From positions 1,426,001 through 1,490,000 of the forward strand of contig NZ_LAQQ01000001.1 of the NCBI RefSeq assembly GCF_000971985.1: DNA of 64,000 nt. The letters are read 5' to 3'. This DNA is from Paenibacillus dauci. Its GTDB lineage: Bacteria; Bacillota; Bacilli; Paenibacillales; Paenibacillaceae. Made by a program: the position numbers and the translations under genes. Each line of letters starts with the position of its first letter. Position 1 is the first letter of the stretch. Of this stretch, positions 44,366 through 54,050 are shown in pieces. The notes under the pieces are model-generated. The model made no database searches. It was not told the origin of the DNA and saw only the letters and a program-made list of their open reading frames with translations.

Positions 44366-45943
44366 TTATAGATCTTCTACAGGCTCGCTCGTCATTCCCT
44401 TCTCCAGCATACGCTGCTGGAAAGCACTGATATCTTCATAATCTTCGGCAAATTTGCGGGAAATACGAATATAGATGGGCAGCAGCTCCCGGTAAATAGC
44501 CGCATGTTCCTTGTACGGCTTATGCTCGTAGGTTGTACCGATCATCTTGGATACTTCATCCAGGGAATCAATTCGCTTCAGGGCATACAGACCAAGTACT
44601 GCTGCACCAAGACAGGAGCTTTCGATACTTTCCGGTACAATCACCCGCTGATCGAAAATATCGGCCATCATCTGGCGCCACAGCTCGGAACGTGCAAATC
44701 CGCCGGTCGCGTGGATTTTCTGAGGAACGCCAATTTGTTCTTCCACAGCCAGCATCACTGTATACAGATTGAATAGCACGCCTTCCAGAGCAGCGCGAAT
44801 CATATGCTCTTTTTTGTGATGCAGAGCGAGGCCAAAAAACGATCCTCGTGCATCCGGGTTCCACAGCGGCGCCCGTTCACCGGACAGATACGGATGGAAC
44901 AGCAGTCCATCTGCACCGGGACGTACCTTCTCGGCGATCCGTGTTAGCACATCATAGGCACTCAGGCCAAGCCGCTTGGCTGTTTCCACTTCGGAAGCAG
45001 CAAACTCATCCCGAATCCAGCGGAAAATAATGCCTCCGTTATTCACCGGGCCCCCAATAACCCATTTATCTTCAGTCAGTGCATAACAGAAAAATCTGCC
45101 TTTGGGATCGGTCACAGGCTTATCGGTAACCGTACGGATCGCTCCACTCGTACCGATCGTTACAGCGACAACGCCCGGATCAATCGCACCTACACCCAGA
45201 TTGGACAGTACGCCGTCACTAGCTCCCAGTACAAAGGGAACCGAAGAGCTCAAGCCCATCTCTGCGGCATACGTATCATGTAATCCGTGCATAATATGAG
45301 TGGTTGGCACCAGTTTTGACAGATGCTCACGGGTAATACCTGCTGTCGACAGGGCTTCTTCATCCCAGTCCAGCTGCTTCAGATTCATGAGTCCGGTTGC
45401 CGAAGCCATGGAATGATCGGCTACATATTCGTCAAACAGCTTCATGAATACATATTCCTTGATAGAAATATATTTGTGCGCTGCACTGACAATCTCGGGA
45501 TGCTCCCGCGTAATCCACATGATCTTGGTCAAAGGAGACATGGGATGGATCGGTGTGCCTGTACGCATGTATAGTTCGTGACCTTTTTTCTCACTTTTGA
45601 GCTGTTTGAAATAAGGAGCACTACGGTTGTCTGCCCAAGTCATGCACTGGGTCAGCGGCTTGCCTTCTTTATCTACAACCAGCATGCTGTGCATTGCCGA
45701 GCTGAAAGAAACAAATAAAATATCTTCCGGTCCTCTGCCGCTCTTATCTATCGCCTGGCGAATAGAATCAATCACCGCGCGAAACAGCTGATCGGGGTCC
45801 TGCTCGGCTACCGACGGAACGGGGGTATGCAGTGGATATTCCACAGCGCCCTGGGCGACGATTTTACCTGATTCTTCAAATAGGACTGCTTTGGTGCTGG
45901 TAGTTCCCATATCCACACCAATCATAAATTTGGCTTCGCTCAT
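44366..45943 (-). CDS. gntK: Gluconokinase (FGGY family)
   Basis: Phosphorylates gluconate to 6-phosphogluconate for the pentose-phosphate pathway. The 525-residue protein opens with the ATPase phosphate loop MIGVDMGTTSTKAVLFEESG. The FGGY signature region is GADGLLFHPYLSGERAPLW, and VPQKIHATGGFARSELWRQM is the C-terminal motif. Nearest known relative is GntK; xylulokinase is the main alternative, but the gntP gene 77 bases upstream supports gluconate. Confidence 0.93.
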   Translation of the reverse strand: MSEAKFMIGVDMGTTSTKAVLFEESGKIVAQGAVEYPLHTPVPSVAEQDPDQLFRAVIDSIRQAIDKSGRGPEDILFVSFSSAMHSMLVVDKEGKPLTQCMTWADNRSAPYFKQLKSEKKGHELYMRTGTPIHPMSPLTKIMWITREHPEIVSAAHKYISIKEYVFMKLFDEYVADHSMASATGLMNLKQLDWDEEALSTAGITREHLSKLVPTTHIMHGLHDTYAAEMGLSSSVPFVLGASDGVLSNLGVGAIDPGVVAVTIGTSGAIRTVTDKPVTDPKGRFFCYALTEDKWVIGGPVNNGGIIFRWIRDEFAASEVETAKRLGLSAYDVLTRIAEKVRPGADGLLFHPYLSGERAPLWNPDARGSFFGLALHHKKEHMIRAALEGVLFNLYTVMLAVEEQIGVPQKIHATGGFARSELWRQMMADIFDQRVIVPESIESSCLGAAVLGLYALKRIDSLDEVSKMIGTTYEHKPYKEHAAIYRELLPIYIRISRKFAEDYEDISAFQQRMLEKGMTSEPVEDL

Positions 45944-46020
45944 ACTCGTCTACCTACTTTCCGTCATAAATTCGTGGTTATTTTTCCGTATCACAATTCT
46001 GTATCTGAACAGCTATGTCT

Positions 46021-47394
46021 CTATACCATTATATTCAATATGAAAATGATAATAAACGCGACCAGCGACAGCAGGGTCTCCATCACTGTCCATGACTTCA
46101 GTGTCTGCGGTACAGACATATTGAAGAATTCCTTGACCATCCAGAAACCGGCATCATTCACATGGGACAGAATCAGTGATCCTGCACCGGTAGCAAGTAC
46201 GACCAGTTCAACATTGGCTCCCGGCGTCAGTGCCAGTACAGGTGCTACAATGCCCGCTGCAGTGGTCATGGCGACAGTAGCCGAACCCGTAGCAACACGG
46301 ATCAGCGCCGCTACCAGATAGGCGAATACTACGACATTGACATGGGCAGCTGTCGCTACGCTGGCAATGGCTTCGCCTACGCCGCTATCAATCAGTATTT
46401 GCTTGAACGCGCCGCCTCCGCCAATAATCAGAATAATCGAAGCGGTCGGTGCCAGGCATTCACTGGTGAACTTGGAGATCTCCTCCTTGCTGAATCCCTG
46501 AGCAAATCCGAGGGAGAAAAAGGCAAATACCGTCGCAATAAACATTGCAACAACCTCATTACCGAGAAAACGGAAAAACATCGCCAGACCACTGCTACTA
46601 TCCGGCGCAGCAATCTCGACAATAGAACCGGTCAGCATTAGAATCACCGGCATGAGAATCGTCAGCATCGTCAGGCCAAACCCCGGCAATGAACGTTCAG
46701 ACTGATCCGACCGATGGGAAGTGAACTGTTCGGATAGTCCCTGCGGAGGGTGTACCACAATCCGCTTACCGATATATGTACCAAACAGCGGGCCTGCAAT
46801 AATGGCAGTCGGTATACCGACAATTAGTGCATACATAATCGTCATTCCGATATTGGCGCCAAAAGCATCAATCGCAATCATCGGTGCAGGATGCGGCGGC
46901 AGCAGACCATGAACGGTCGATAATCCGGCCAGCATCGGTATACCTACTTTGAGCAGTGATATATTTGTTTTGCGGATCACGGTGAACAGAATAGGGATCA
47001 GCAGAATAATACCTACTTCAAAAAAGACCGGCATACCGACGATCAATCCTACGATCAGCATCGCCCATGGTATACGTTTTTCGCCGAACCGGTTAATCAG
47101 TGTAGTCGCAATCTGCTCGGCTCCACCGGACTCCGCCATCATTTTGCCAAGCATTGTACCCAGTCCAATGACGATAGCGATAGATCCCAGTGTTCCGCCT
47201 AGTCCGCTCTGTACCGAATCCACTACATCCAGCGGCTTCATCCCGATAATCAAGCCGAGAAATAATGATGCCATCAGCAGTACAACAAAAGGATTCCATT
47301 TAAACTTGGCAATCATGACAATCAAAATGACAATAGCTATCAGTGCCCATAATAGCAAGGTCGCTTCATGACTCAGTCCAAAAAGAGAATACAT
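46021..47394 (-). CDS. gntP: Gluconate:proton symporter, GntP family
   Basis: A 457-residue membrane permease with about 12-14 hydrophobic segments. Family marks are FKWNPFVVLLMASLFLGLIIG at the start, GLLPPHPAPMIAIDAFGANI near residue 165 and SHVNDAGFWMVKEFFNM near residue 415. It brings in gluconate for the adjacent kinase. First gene of the operon, with a sigma-A promoter 100 bases ahead. No gntR regulator gene is in the window. Confidence 0.94.
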   Translation of the reverse strand: MYSLFGLSHEATLLLWALIAIVILIVMIAKFKWNPFVVLLMASLFLGLIIGMKPLDVVDSVQSGLGGTLGSIAIVIGLGTMLGKMMAESGGAEQIATTLINRFGEKRIPWAMLIVGLIVGMPVFFEVGIILLIPILFTVIRKTNISLLKVGIPMLAGLSTVHGLLPPHPAPMIAIDAFGANIGMTIMYALIVGIPTAIIAGPLFGTYIGKRIVVHPPQGLSEQFTSHRSDQSERSLPGFGLTMLTILMPVILMLTGSIVEIAAPDSSSGLAMFFRFLGNEVVAMFIATVFAFFSLGFAQGFSKEEISKFTSECLAPTASIILIIGGGGAFKQILIDSGVGEAIASVATAAHVNVVVFAYLVAALIRVATGSATVAMTTAAGIVAPVLALTPGANVELVVLATGAGSLILSHVNDAGFWMVKEFFNMSVPQTLKSWTVMETLLSLVAFIIIFILNIMV

Positions 47395-47493
47395 TCGCTT
47401 CTTCCTCCTGTCCGCTCACCGTGATAGGTATGAATCTTTTTCTTATTAACCTGTTTTCGATATTTTTCAAACGATGCACTGCCTGTATACGCG

Positions 47494-47522
47494 TATTTAT
47501 GCGTATTCCTGATCTATGTCAA
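47494..47522 (-). promoter_or_regulatory. gntPK promoter
   Basis: TTGACA (47517-47522, minus strand) and TAAATA (47494-47499) spaced by 17. The perfect palindrome ATACGCGTAT (47487-47496) overlaps the -10 and resembles half of a GntR-type site; an 8-of-10 direct repeat TATGCGTATT lies next to it. Confidence 0.65.
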
Positions 47523-47564
47523 ACAGCCCCCTTTATATACCGGAGTATACAAAAGGAGCTGTTT
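47521..47564 (-). terminator. Hairpin after ppx
   Basis: AAACAGC and GCTGTTT with inner TATAC/GTATA, ten bases past the ppx stop. It abuts the gntPK -35 box, so the termination signal and next promoter are back to back. Confidence 0.6.
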
Positions 47565-47573
47565 GTTCATTTA

Positions 47574-48539
47574 TTATTGGCCATTCATCTGGCGCTGCGT
47601 CGTCTGTGCAATATTAAAGGTATGATGAGCAAGTCCATCGCTGAGTCCGCGCCAGCTGGCCAGCAGTACCGAGCACTGCATATGCTCAAACACGGTACTC
47701 AGGATCATGGTGCCAGCAACAATAATATCCGCCCGATCTGCAGCGAGATCAAATTGGTGAATACGTTCTTCCAGATTGAGCCCGGCCAATGCATCTGCAT
47801 AAAAACGGATCGTATCCGCTTCGATCGGAAAGGGATCGCCGGCAGGTTTGAGCTGATGCCTGCGTTCCCTTTCCATGCGTGCCAATGCCCGAATACCGCC
47901 ACCCAGACCGATAAGCGGCAGACCCGCATGATCCGCTGTCCATGGGTAGTCCTGCAGCTGACCGCTGATCTTGTCAGCTAGACGCTGTCTGGACTCTTCG
48001 TTCCATGTATCCCGGCCGCCATTTTGCATCGTCATATTAACCGCTCCGCAGGGCAGCGACGTACTATGCAAAAGTTCTTCATGCCTGAAATAAGAGATCT
48101 CTGTACTGCCGCCTCCAATATCCACGATGAATCCTTCATGAATATGGGCAGGCAGCGAACGGGTCACTCCCAAGAAACCATAATAAGCTTCTTCTTCCCC
48201 GGATAATACTTGCACAGCAATCCCCGTCTCTTCTTCCCAGCGGGCGATGATATCCTGTGTATTGTTCGATTGGCGAACCGCAGCCGTAGCAACTGCCCGG
48301 ATCTGTGTTGCTCTATTGGCTTTGCAAATATCTTTGAATTTGTGCAGGATTGGAATCACTGTCCAGATATCCTGCTCACTCATATTGCCGTTTTCATCCC
48401 TGCGTACACCAAGACGTACCGTTTCTTTGGCCTTGTGTACCATACGGCTGGTACGGTCACTACCCGCTTCATAGATAATGAGACGGATGGAGTTCGAACC
48501 AATATCAATGACTCCGAGCCGATTACGATTATCGCTCAT
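47574..48539 (-). CDS. ppx: Exopolyphosphatase / guanosine pentaphosphate phosphatase
   Basis: A 321-residue ASKHA-fold enzyme of the Ppx/GppA family, removing terminal phosphate from polyphosphate or pppGpp. Motifs: GVIDIGSNSIRLIIYEA (phosphate 1), EEEAYYGFLGV (catalytic Glu), FIVDIGGGSTEISYF (phosphate 2) and LIGLGGGIRAL (adenosine-type loop). Short form without the C-terminal helical domains of E. coli Ppx. ATG 48539 is chosen (GAGGACACA ahead). A 15-codon frame with a stronger site (AAGGAGG) ends by overlapping this ATG, perhaps coupling translation. Confidence 0.92.
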   Translation of the reverse strand: MSDNRNRLGVIDIGSNSIRLIIYEAGSDRTSRMVHKAKETVRLGVRRDENGNMSEQDIWTVIPILHKFKDICKANRATQIRAVATAAVRQSNNTQDIIARWEEETGIAVQVLSGEEEAYYGFLGVTRSLPAHIHEGFIVDIGGGSTEISYFRHEELLHSTSLPCGAVNMTMQNGGRDTWNEESRQRLADKISGQLQDYPWTADHAGLPLIGLGGGIRALARMERERRHQLKPAGDPFPIEADTIRFYADALAGLNLEERIHQFDLAADRADIIVAGTMILSTVFEHMQCSVLLASWRGLSDGLAHHTFNIAQTTQRQMNGQ

Positions 48540-48712
48540 TGTGTCCTCGCCATGCACGCATCCCTGGTTGTAATCATCGTCATTAACGAGTTCCTCCTTC
48601 GGTAAAGTCATTATTCACGTTTACGGGTTGGTTATGATTTTAACAGGAACAGTCCATGATTTCCACAACCAATGCACCAGATCACTGGATCGGCTTCGAC
48701 AAAAGGACAAAA

Positions 48713-48734
48713 AGCCGCCCTATTCAGGGCGGCT
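48713..48734 (-). terminator. Pullulanase terminator
   Basis: AGCCGCCCT/AGGGCGGCT with a four-base loop and TTTTTG on the minus strand, ten bases past the stop. Confidence 0.9.
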
Positions 48735-48743
48735 CTGTTCTAA

Positions 48744-51638
48744 TCAGCCGGTTGGTTCAATATCAAACTCAGGATCGCCGCTCTTGATAACCACTTTCAT
48801 CGTATCCTGTTTGGTATCAACAAAAATATAGCGATCGGTATCAATATCTTTGGCCTGCCATTCCTTTAGCCGGATAATAAATCCGATATTGGTCTCATCA
48901 GGAGCAATCAGAATATTTGCAATCGCACGACCATTCTCTACACGTTCAAAATCCACCTGACGGTGACCGAGTACCGATCCCCATACCCATAGATTCCAGC
49001 CGCGGTAATCCTGATTCGGACGTTCGTATTCGACTTCAATACTGCGAGGTACATAAGGCATAACTTCTACAAACCATTGGGCTGTTGCTTTGCCCGAAGT
49101 AACGGTAATTTTGGTCTTGCCCGGGTGAATACCGCGGACTACACCATCTTTGTTGACGCGGGCGACACGCTTGTCGCTGGAATTCCAGGTCAGCTTGGGA
49201 CGCGCAATCGGACGTCCGTACTGATCAAGAACATCTGCTTTAAGGCGCATTCTTTTACCAATGTATACCTGATGTTCTCCTTGCAGATTCACCATATGCG
49301 GCACCAATGTTTCTACATGCAGCAGCAGGCAGCTTTCTACATTTCCACAGGATACACAGATTGTACTGGAACCTTCGCTCAGTGCTTTCATTTGTCCGTC
49401 AGAGCGAACCGAGACGACCTTGTCATTGGAGGACTGATAGCGCACGCGCTCCGCCGTGTAGATCCGTCCCCGCTGATCGCGAGGTACTACTCTCAGATGC
49501 AGCTTTTCACCGGGTTCCATAATGCTTGGTGTATATTCCCATTCCAGACTCGCCGGAATAGGCTTGTACTGATCTTCTTCATCGAACAGCACCATCATTG
49601 ATAATGGCGCCACCAGTACTTCTCCACCCAGCACCGAGGCAAGTGGATGTACACCTGCTGCACGATCATTGACGACAACCTGCCATTGGCGGCTGAATTG
49701 CGGCAAAGTCACCGATTGTTCGGTAGTAGCCGAATTATAGATCACGATAATATGGCGCCATATATCACCATGCGCATACTCTCCCAGCTGGAAGGCCACA
49801 ACTTGCTGGTCACTGCGCAGCACACGAAGATTCTTTTCCACTTCCTTGCGGTCGATCATACGGAATGCCGGATGGCTCATCCGCAGCTGGATCAGTCCCT
49901 GATAATAATCAAATACCTGGCGGAAACGCTGCTTGTTGCTCCAGCGGATCGCATTGATCGCGTCAGGGCTTCGGTAGCTGTTATGATCACCATATTTGCT
50001 GCGTAGCAGCTCATCGCCTGCGTGGATAAAAGGAATCCCCTGGCTGGTCAATACGATACCATTGGCCAGAATAGAACGGCGTACCCACTCTTGATCCAGT
50101 ACATGCTCGGGATCAATATATTTATAAGGATCCGCTTCTTGTACGGCTGCTGTTACATCGCGTCCATCAGGCAGTCTGCCGTTGTCCATATGCAGGAATG
50201 ACAGCTCTTTCTCCGCTCCGCTTACACGTACAATTTTATCCCACAAATTCAGATTGTCATGGGCAGTTACATAGTTGATACTCTCGCTTGGATGATCGGT
50301 AAAGTCACCAATAGAGCCGTAGATGCCTTTGACCAGATCACCTTCCTTGCCAAATTCACCAGTAGCAAAACCACGAGTGTCATCATCGCTTCCACCCTTG
50401 ATTGCACTGCGGAAGTTATCATTAAATAAAGCGAACCCCTTGCCGCGCTGGGCACCTTTGAGCGTTTGCTGCGGCAGCGGCGACCAGCCACCTGTCCACG
50501 GCTCGCCATAGATCAGGATACATGGATCGATATCCCGGCGCAGCTCCTGAGTCAGCTGGGTAACTGTCTCGGTGTCGATCAGTCCCATCAGGTCAAAACG
50601 GAATCCATCCAGATGATATTCCGTTGCCCAGTAACGAAGAGAATCCTTGATATACTTGCGTACCATCGGACGCTCGGTGGCAATCTCATTGCCCACGCCA
50701 GAGCCATTGGTCAGTTGTCCGCGCTCATCGGTACGATAGAAATAGCCCGGAATCAGACGGTCAAACGGACCATCGTCGACCGAAAAAGTATGATTATACA
50801 CTACATCCAGTACAACACGCATACCTTCGCCATGCAGTGCCTGTACTACTTTTTTGAATTCACGGATACGCGATGTCGGATCCCATGGATCGGTTGAATA
50901 AGCACCTTCCGGTACATTGTAATGCTGCGGGTCATAGCCCCAGTTGTATTTGACCTGTTCGGAATTCGGATCATCCACAGTCAGTTCATTGACTGTCTGG
51001 AAGTCCGCAATTGGAAGCAAATGCACATGCGTAATACCCAGCTCACGCAGATGGTCTATCCCGATACTATTGCCATACTCATCACATAGTCCGGTTTCGG
51101 TAAAAGCAAGAAATTTACCTTTGTGCTGGATCGGCGCTTCGGAATCCACCGAGAAATCCCGTACATGTAATTCATAAATGACTGCATCCGTCAGGCTTGC
51201 CATCGGCGGACGAATATCATTTTCCCAACCCTCCGGATCCGTCTTGCGCAGATCTACAATAGCAGTACGCTGTCCATTCGGCGAGACTGCACGGGCATAA
51301 GGATCCACAGCATATTCTACACTGCCATCTCGGAATTCTGCCCGGTACATATAATATTTGCCGGCCAGATCGCCATCATGATGCAGTACCCATACGCCGC
51401 CTTCTTCCGATTCCATCGGGATCTCCAGACCACCGGTGTGATCATGAACCAGACCTTCATAGTCATACTCCCCAGGCTCATTATACAAGACCAGATCCAC
51501 ACGCATTGCATCCGGTGTCCACACCTTGAAAATGCTGTGCTGCGGCGTGTATTGAATGCCCAAATCATCTATATCATAAAAGTAGTCAGTCGCAATATCC
51601 ATATTACGGGTCAGCGAGTGATTCATTTTATCCAGCAT
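48744..51638 (-). CDS. pulA: Type I pullulanase with Big_2 repeats and C-terminal CBM41
   Basis: A 964-residue debranching enzyme for alpha-1,6 bonds in pullulan and glycogen-type glucans. Order: CBM48-like domain (about 25-110); GH13_14 catalytic domain with the signature YNWGYDP (231-237), VVLDVVYNHTF, GFRFDLMGL (Asp349), YGEPWTGG (Glu379) and TAHDNLNLWD (Asp461); beta domain; two bacterial Ig-like repeats (about 685-860, e.g. RYQSSNDKVVSVRSDGQMKA); and a CBM41/PUD domain at the end (RPNQDYRGWNLWVWG). No signal peptide is seen although Ig repeats and CBM41 are normally extracellular. GGTGGTG favours ATG 51638. Confidence 0.94.
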   Translation of the reverse strand: MLDKMNHSLTRNMDIATDYFYDIDDLGIQYTPQHSIFKVWTPDAMRVDLVLYNEPGEYDYEGLVHDHTGGLEIPMESEEGGVWVLHHDGDLAGKYYMYRAEFRDGSVEYAVDPYARAVSPNGQRTAIVDLRKTDPEGWENDIRPPMASLTDAVIYELHVRDFSVDSEAPIQHKGKFLAFTETGLCDEYGNSIGIDHLRELGITHVHLLPIADFQTVNELTVDDPNSEQVKYNWGYDPQHYNVPEGAYSTDPWDPTSRIREFKKVVQALHGEGMRVVLDVVYNHTFSVDDGPFDRLIPGYFYRTDERGQLTNGSGVGNEIATERPMVRKYIKDSLRYWATEYHLDGFRFDLMGLIDTETVTQLTQELRRDIDPCILIYGEPWTGGWSPLPQQTLKGAQRGKGFALFNDNFRSAIKGGSDDDTRGFATGEFGKEGDLVKGIYGSIGDFTDHPSESINYVTAHDNLNLWDKIVRVSGAEKELSFLHMDNGRLPDGRDVTAAVQEADPYKYIDPEHVLDQEWVRRSILANGIVLTSQGIPFIHAGDELLRSKYGDHNSYRSPDAINAIRWSNKQRFRQVFDYYQGLIQLRMSHPAFRMIDRKEVEKNLRVLRSDQQVVAFQLGEYAHGDIWRHIIVIYNSATTEQSVTLPQFSRQWQVVVNDRAAGVHPLASVLGGEVLVAPLSMMVLFDEEDQYKPIPASLEWEYTPSIMEPGEKLHLRVVPRDQRGRIYTAERVRYQSSNDKVVSVRSDGQMKALSEGSSTICVSCGNVESCLLLHVETLVPHMVNLQGEHQVYIGKRMRLKADVLDQYGRPIARPKLTWNSSDKRVARVNKDGVVRGIHPGKTKITVTSGKATAQWFVEVMPYVPRSIEVEYERPNQDYRGWNLWVWGSVLGHRQVDFERVENGRAIANILIAPDETNIGFIIRLKEWQAKDIDTDRYIFVDTKQDTMKVVIKSGDPEFDIEPTG

Positions 51639-52034
51639 ATTATTCACCACCATTTACATAGACTTTTGTATTCTGTATTTATTCACGATTGAAGAATCTA
51701 TTTCTTTCTCTATCGGTTTATTAACCCATACGGCGAAGTTATTCATCTATTTTATTCATCGGAAATTTTGTCGAATTTTTGAAGGTTTTGTAAAACTTTA
51801 GTCCTATATCTTTTCGATTGGATATGGGAAAGAAGGAATATCTATCCAGTGCAATCGTTAGCATAGAAGGATATAGTCGTTTTTGGGTTTTATAATTCTA
51901 TACAGGTATATGCTTATGATTTGAATTATTATTACCGCAAATTACCTCATTTGAATAAAAAATTACAATTTTGAGTTTCCTTCGGGAATATAAGAAGCAG
52001 CTGCGGAATTATTCCACAGCTGCTTCTCCGTTTG
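51639..52034. other. Pullulanase-map intergenic region
   Basis: AT-rich. Holds the map terminator at its end and a short GTTTT-GT-AAAAC palindrome (51785-51796). No gene or clear promoter seen. Confidence 0.4.
51993..52027 (-). terminator. Terminator of map
   Basis: AGAAGCAGCTG (51993-52003) and CAGCTGCTTCT (52017-52027) with inner GGAA/TTCC, just past the stop. Confidence 0.75.
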
Positions 52035-52781
52035 TTATTGCTCTGTGAGAATAATAGGGCCATCGGCCGTAATCGCAATGGTGTGCTCGTACTGGGCAGA
52101 CAGTGTACCGTCGGCTGTTCGTGCAGTCCATCCGTCCTGATCGACAGTCATGCGATACGTTCCCTCATTGATCATTGGCTCAATGGTAAATACCATCCCC
52201 TCTTTGAGGCGCGGTCCTTTGCCGGCTTGCCCGATGTGAGCAAAGCTTGGCTGCTCATGAAGATTTCGTCCGATGCCGTGTCCCAGCAGATCGCGTACCA
52301 CGCCGTAACCATGACTCTCGGCATGCTGCTGAATGACAGAGGTCACATCTCCCAGACGGTTGCCAGACACAGCCTGTTCGATGCCCATATACAGACATTC
52401 CCTGGTCACCCGCATCAGCTGCTCGGCAGCCGGGGATACCTGACCAACAGCGTAACACCAGGCAGAATCGCCCAGCCAACCGCCATATTCGGCGACAATA
52501 TCAATTTTGAGTACATCGCCTTCCTGCAAAGGCTGACGACTTGGAAATCCGTGAGCAATGACATCATTGACCGAGGCACAGGTCTCGTATTGAAATCCGT
52601 TGTATCCATTTGTGAACTGCTGACCACCCAATTTTTTGATATGCTTTTTCACAAAATCATTGATCTCCATTGTGGTAATGCCTGGTGCAATCATCTGTGC
52701 CAGATGACGATGACAGTCAGCTACGATCTGGCTCGCTGTTTTCATTTCTTCAATTTCTTTGGCTGATTTCAGTATAATCAT
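52035..52781 (-). CDS. map: Type I methionine aminopeptidase, stand-alone copy
   Basis: Removes N-terminal Met from nascent proteins. All metal ligands look present in this 248-residue enzyme: His in VNDVIAHGFPS, two Asp in KIDIVAEYGGWLGDSAW, His in LLGHGIGRNLHEQPSF, Glu in GMVFTIEPMI and Glu in AQYEHTIAIT. It is not next to ribosomal-protein genes where the housekeeping copy usually lies, so it is probably the YflG-type paralogue. AAAGGAAG precedes the ATG. Confidence 0.94.
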   Translation of the reverse strand: MIILKSAKEIEEMKTASQIVADCHRHLAQMIAPGITTMEINDFVKKHIKKLGGQQFTNGYNGFQYETCASVNDVIAHGFPSRQPLQEGDVLKIDIVAEYGGWLGDSAWCYAVGQVSPAAEQLMRVTRECLYMGIEQAVSGNRLGDVTSVIQQHAESHGYGVVRDLLGHGIGRNLHEQPSFAHIGQAGKGPRLKEGMVFTIEPMINEGTYRMTVDQDGWTARTADGTLSAQYEHTIAITADGPIILTEQ

Positions 52782-53123
52782 GGATATAGACTTCCTTTCG
52801 TAATCGACAATCCCATTCTGGAGCAGATGAGAAAGATAATATGATTGTTATTATCTAATTTACAATATTTGGAATTTATTTGTTGTGACAACTATTTGTT
52901 TATATAGAGCATGAAGATTAAGATGGAACAGATATCGAGATCAGGCTATGAAGATATCTATATGCTCTTTTTCTATACATACGAAGCTGCTTCAGCAGCT
53001 ATCACTATCTATTATATAGTAAACCTAACTTTCGGTTTGAGCAACTGGTCGCATATCCAGCATTGAAACCTTAGGTACGTATTATCGTATAACAACTATT
53101 CTCTTTGGAAAGGAGCTGTTAGG
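52782..53123. other. map upstream region
   Basis: A minus-strand consensus TATAAT (53011-53016) with no clear -35, and a small palindrome AGCTGCT/AGCAGCT (52985-53000) downstream of it in the leader. No gene. Confidence 0.4.
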
Positions 53124-53294
53124 ATGCGTACTCTGATTCGCATAGGCAAATGGATGTTATTCACTCCCCTGATACTACTCGCTGGACTGCTCAATCTGGA
53201 TGACTATGTACTACTTTTAAAAGACATTATTCGCGGCAAGCAGCAGCATGAAGGTCAACAACTATACAATCAGATTGAAAAAGTCCACATCTGA
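53124..53294 (+). CDS. Unrecognised small membrane protein, 56 residues
   Basis: An ATG eight bases after AAGGAG opens a frame of 56 codons with one hydrophobic helix (KWMLFTPLILLAGLLNL, residues 9-25) and a charged, helical C-terminus (KDIIRGKQQHEGQQLYNQIE). The basic N-terminus (MRTLIRIGK) predicts an inside N-terminus. No known family comes to mind. Ribosome site, codon pattern and amphipathic tail together suggest a real gene. Confidence 0.55.
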   Translation: MRTLIRIGKWMLFTPLILLAGLLNLDDYVLLLKDIIRGKQQHEGQQLYNQIEKVHI

Positions 53295-53387
53295 CGTGCA
53301 GTTGCAGCTTGTAAAAGTATCGTTCTGCACCAGCCTCACAACATTTTTCGTATGAGAACGAACTTGTTATAGGAATACAGTTACATA

Positions 53388-53424
53388 CAAAACCGCCTGT
53401 CCCCAAGAGGAACAGGCGGTTTTG
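53388..53424. terminator. Terminator between the small gene and the GNAT gene
   Basis: CAAAACCGCCTGT (53388-53400) and ACAGGCGGTTTTG (53412-53424), with T runs on both strands. Confidence 0.88.
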
Positions 53425-53456
53425 CTGTTTTACCTATTTATACTCGAACTGTACCG

Positions 53457-53969
53457 TCAAGCATCCAGACGCTTGCCCAGAATAGCCAGATGGCGCTCCA
53501 CTCCATCGAGAATGGCTACACGCGGCAGATGACCCCAATCCTCGAAACCAAATTTGCGCAGCAAACTGAGACTCGGATCATTATGGGAAAATACGAATCC
53601 AAGCAGTGTATGTATATGCAGCGCCGGAGCCTGCTCGATCGCATAGCTGACCAGCTTGCTGCCAATACCTTTTCCCTGAAAATCATTATGCACATAAACG
53701 CTCAATTCTACAGTTCCATTATAAGCAGGACGTCCATAAAAAGTCTGCAGACTCGCCCATCCGGCAATCTGTCCTTCCTGCCACAGTACCCAGAGCGGGC
53801 GGCGTTCCGGTACATGCTCGTCAAACCAGGCATGACGGCTCTCCACCGTGACCGGTTCGGTATCGGCTGTTGCCAGACGCGCTGGAATGGAAGCATTGTA
53901 GATCTCTACGATTGGCTGCAGATCCTCCTGCCGGGCAATTTTGATTTCATAGGAAACAGCATTGTTCAA
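53457..53969 (-). CDS. GNAT acetyltransferase, phosphinothricin-acetyltransferase type
   Basis: A 170-residue acetyltransferase resembling Pat/YncA proteins: IKIARQEDLQPIVEIYNASI, SRHAWFDEHVPERRPLWVL, TVELSVYVHNDFQGKGIGSK (CoA loop) and FSHNDPSLSLLRKFGFEDWG. Relatives acetylate phosphinothricin, methionine sulfone or sulfoximine; substrate not provable here. The TTG start at 53969 is preferred: GGGAG is eight bases ahead, whereas a GTG at 53978 would overlap that site. Confidence 0.88.
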   Translation of the reverse strand: MNNAVSYEIKIARQEDLQPIVEIYNASIPARLATADTEPVTVESRHAWFDEHVPERRPLWVLWQEGQIAGWASLQTFYGRPAYNGTVELSVYVHNDFQGKGIGSKLVSYAIEQAPALHIHTLLGFVFSHNDPSLSLLRKFGFEDWGHLPRVAILDGVERHLAILGKRLDA

Positions 53970-54050
53970 GGGTATCACTCCCGCAATTTATTTTTATCTA
54001 CGATACCACCTGAATGCTGATTCGTCTATTCCCTCGCCCGGGAGCAGAAT

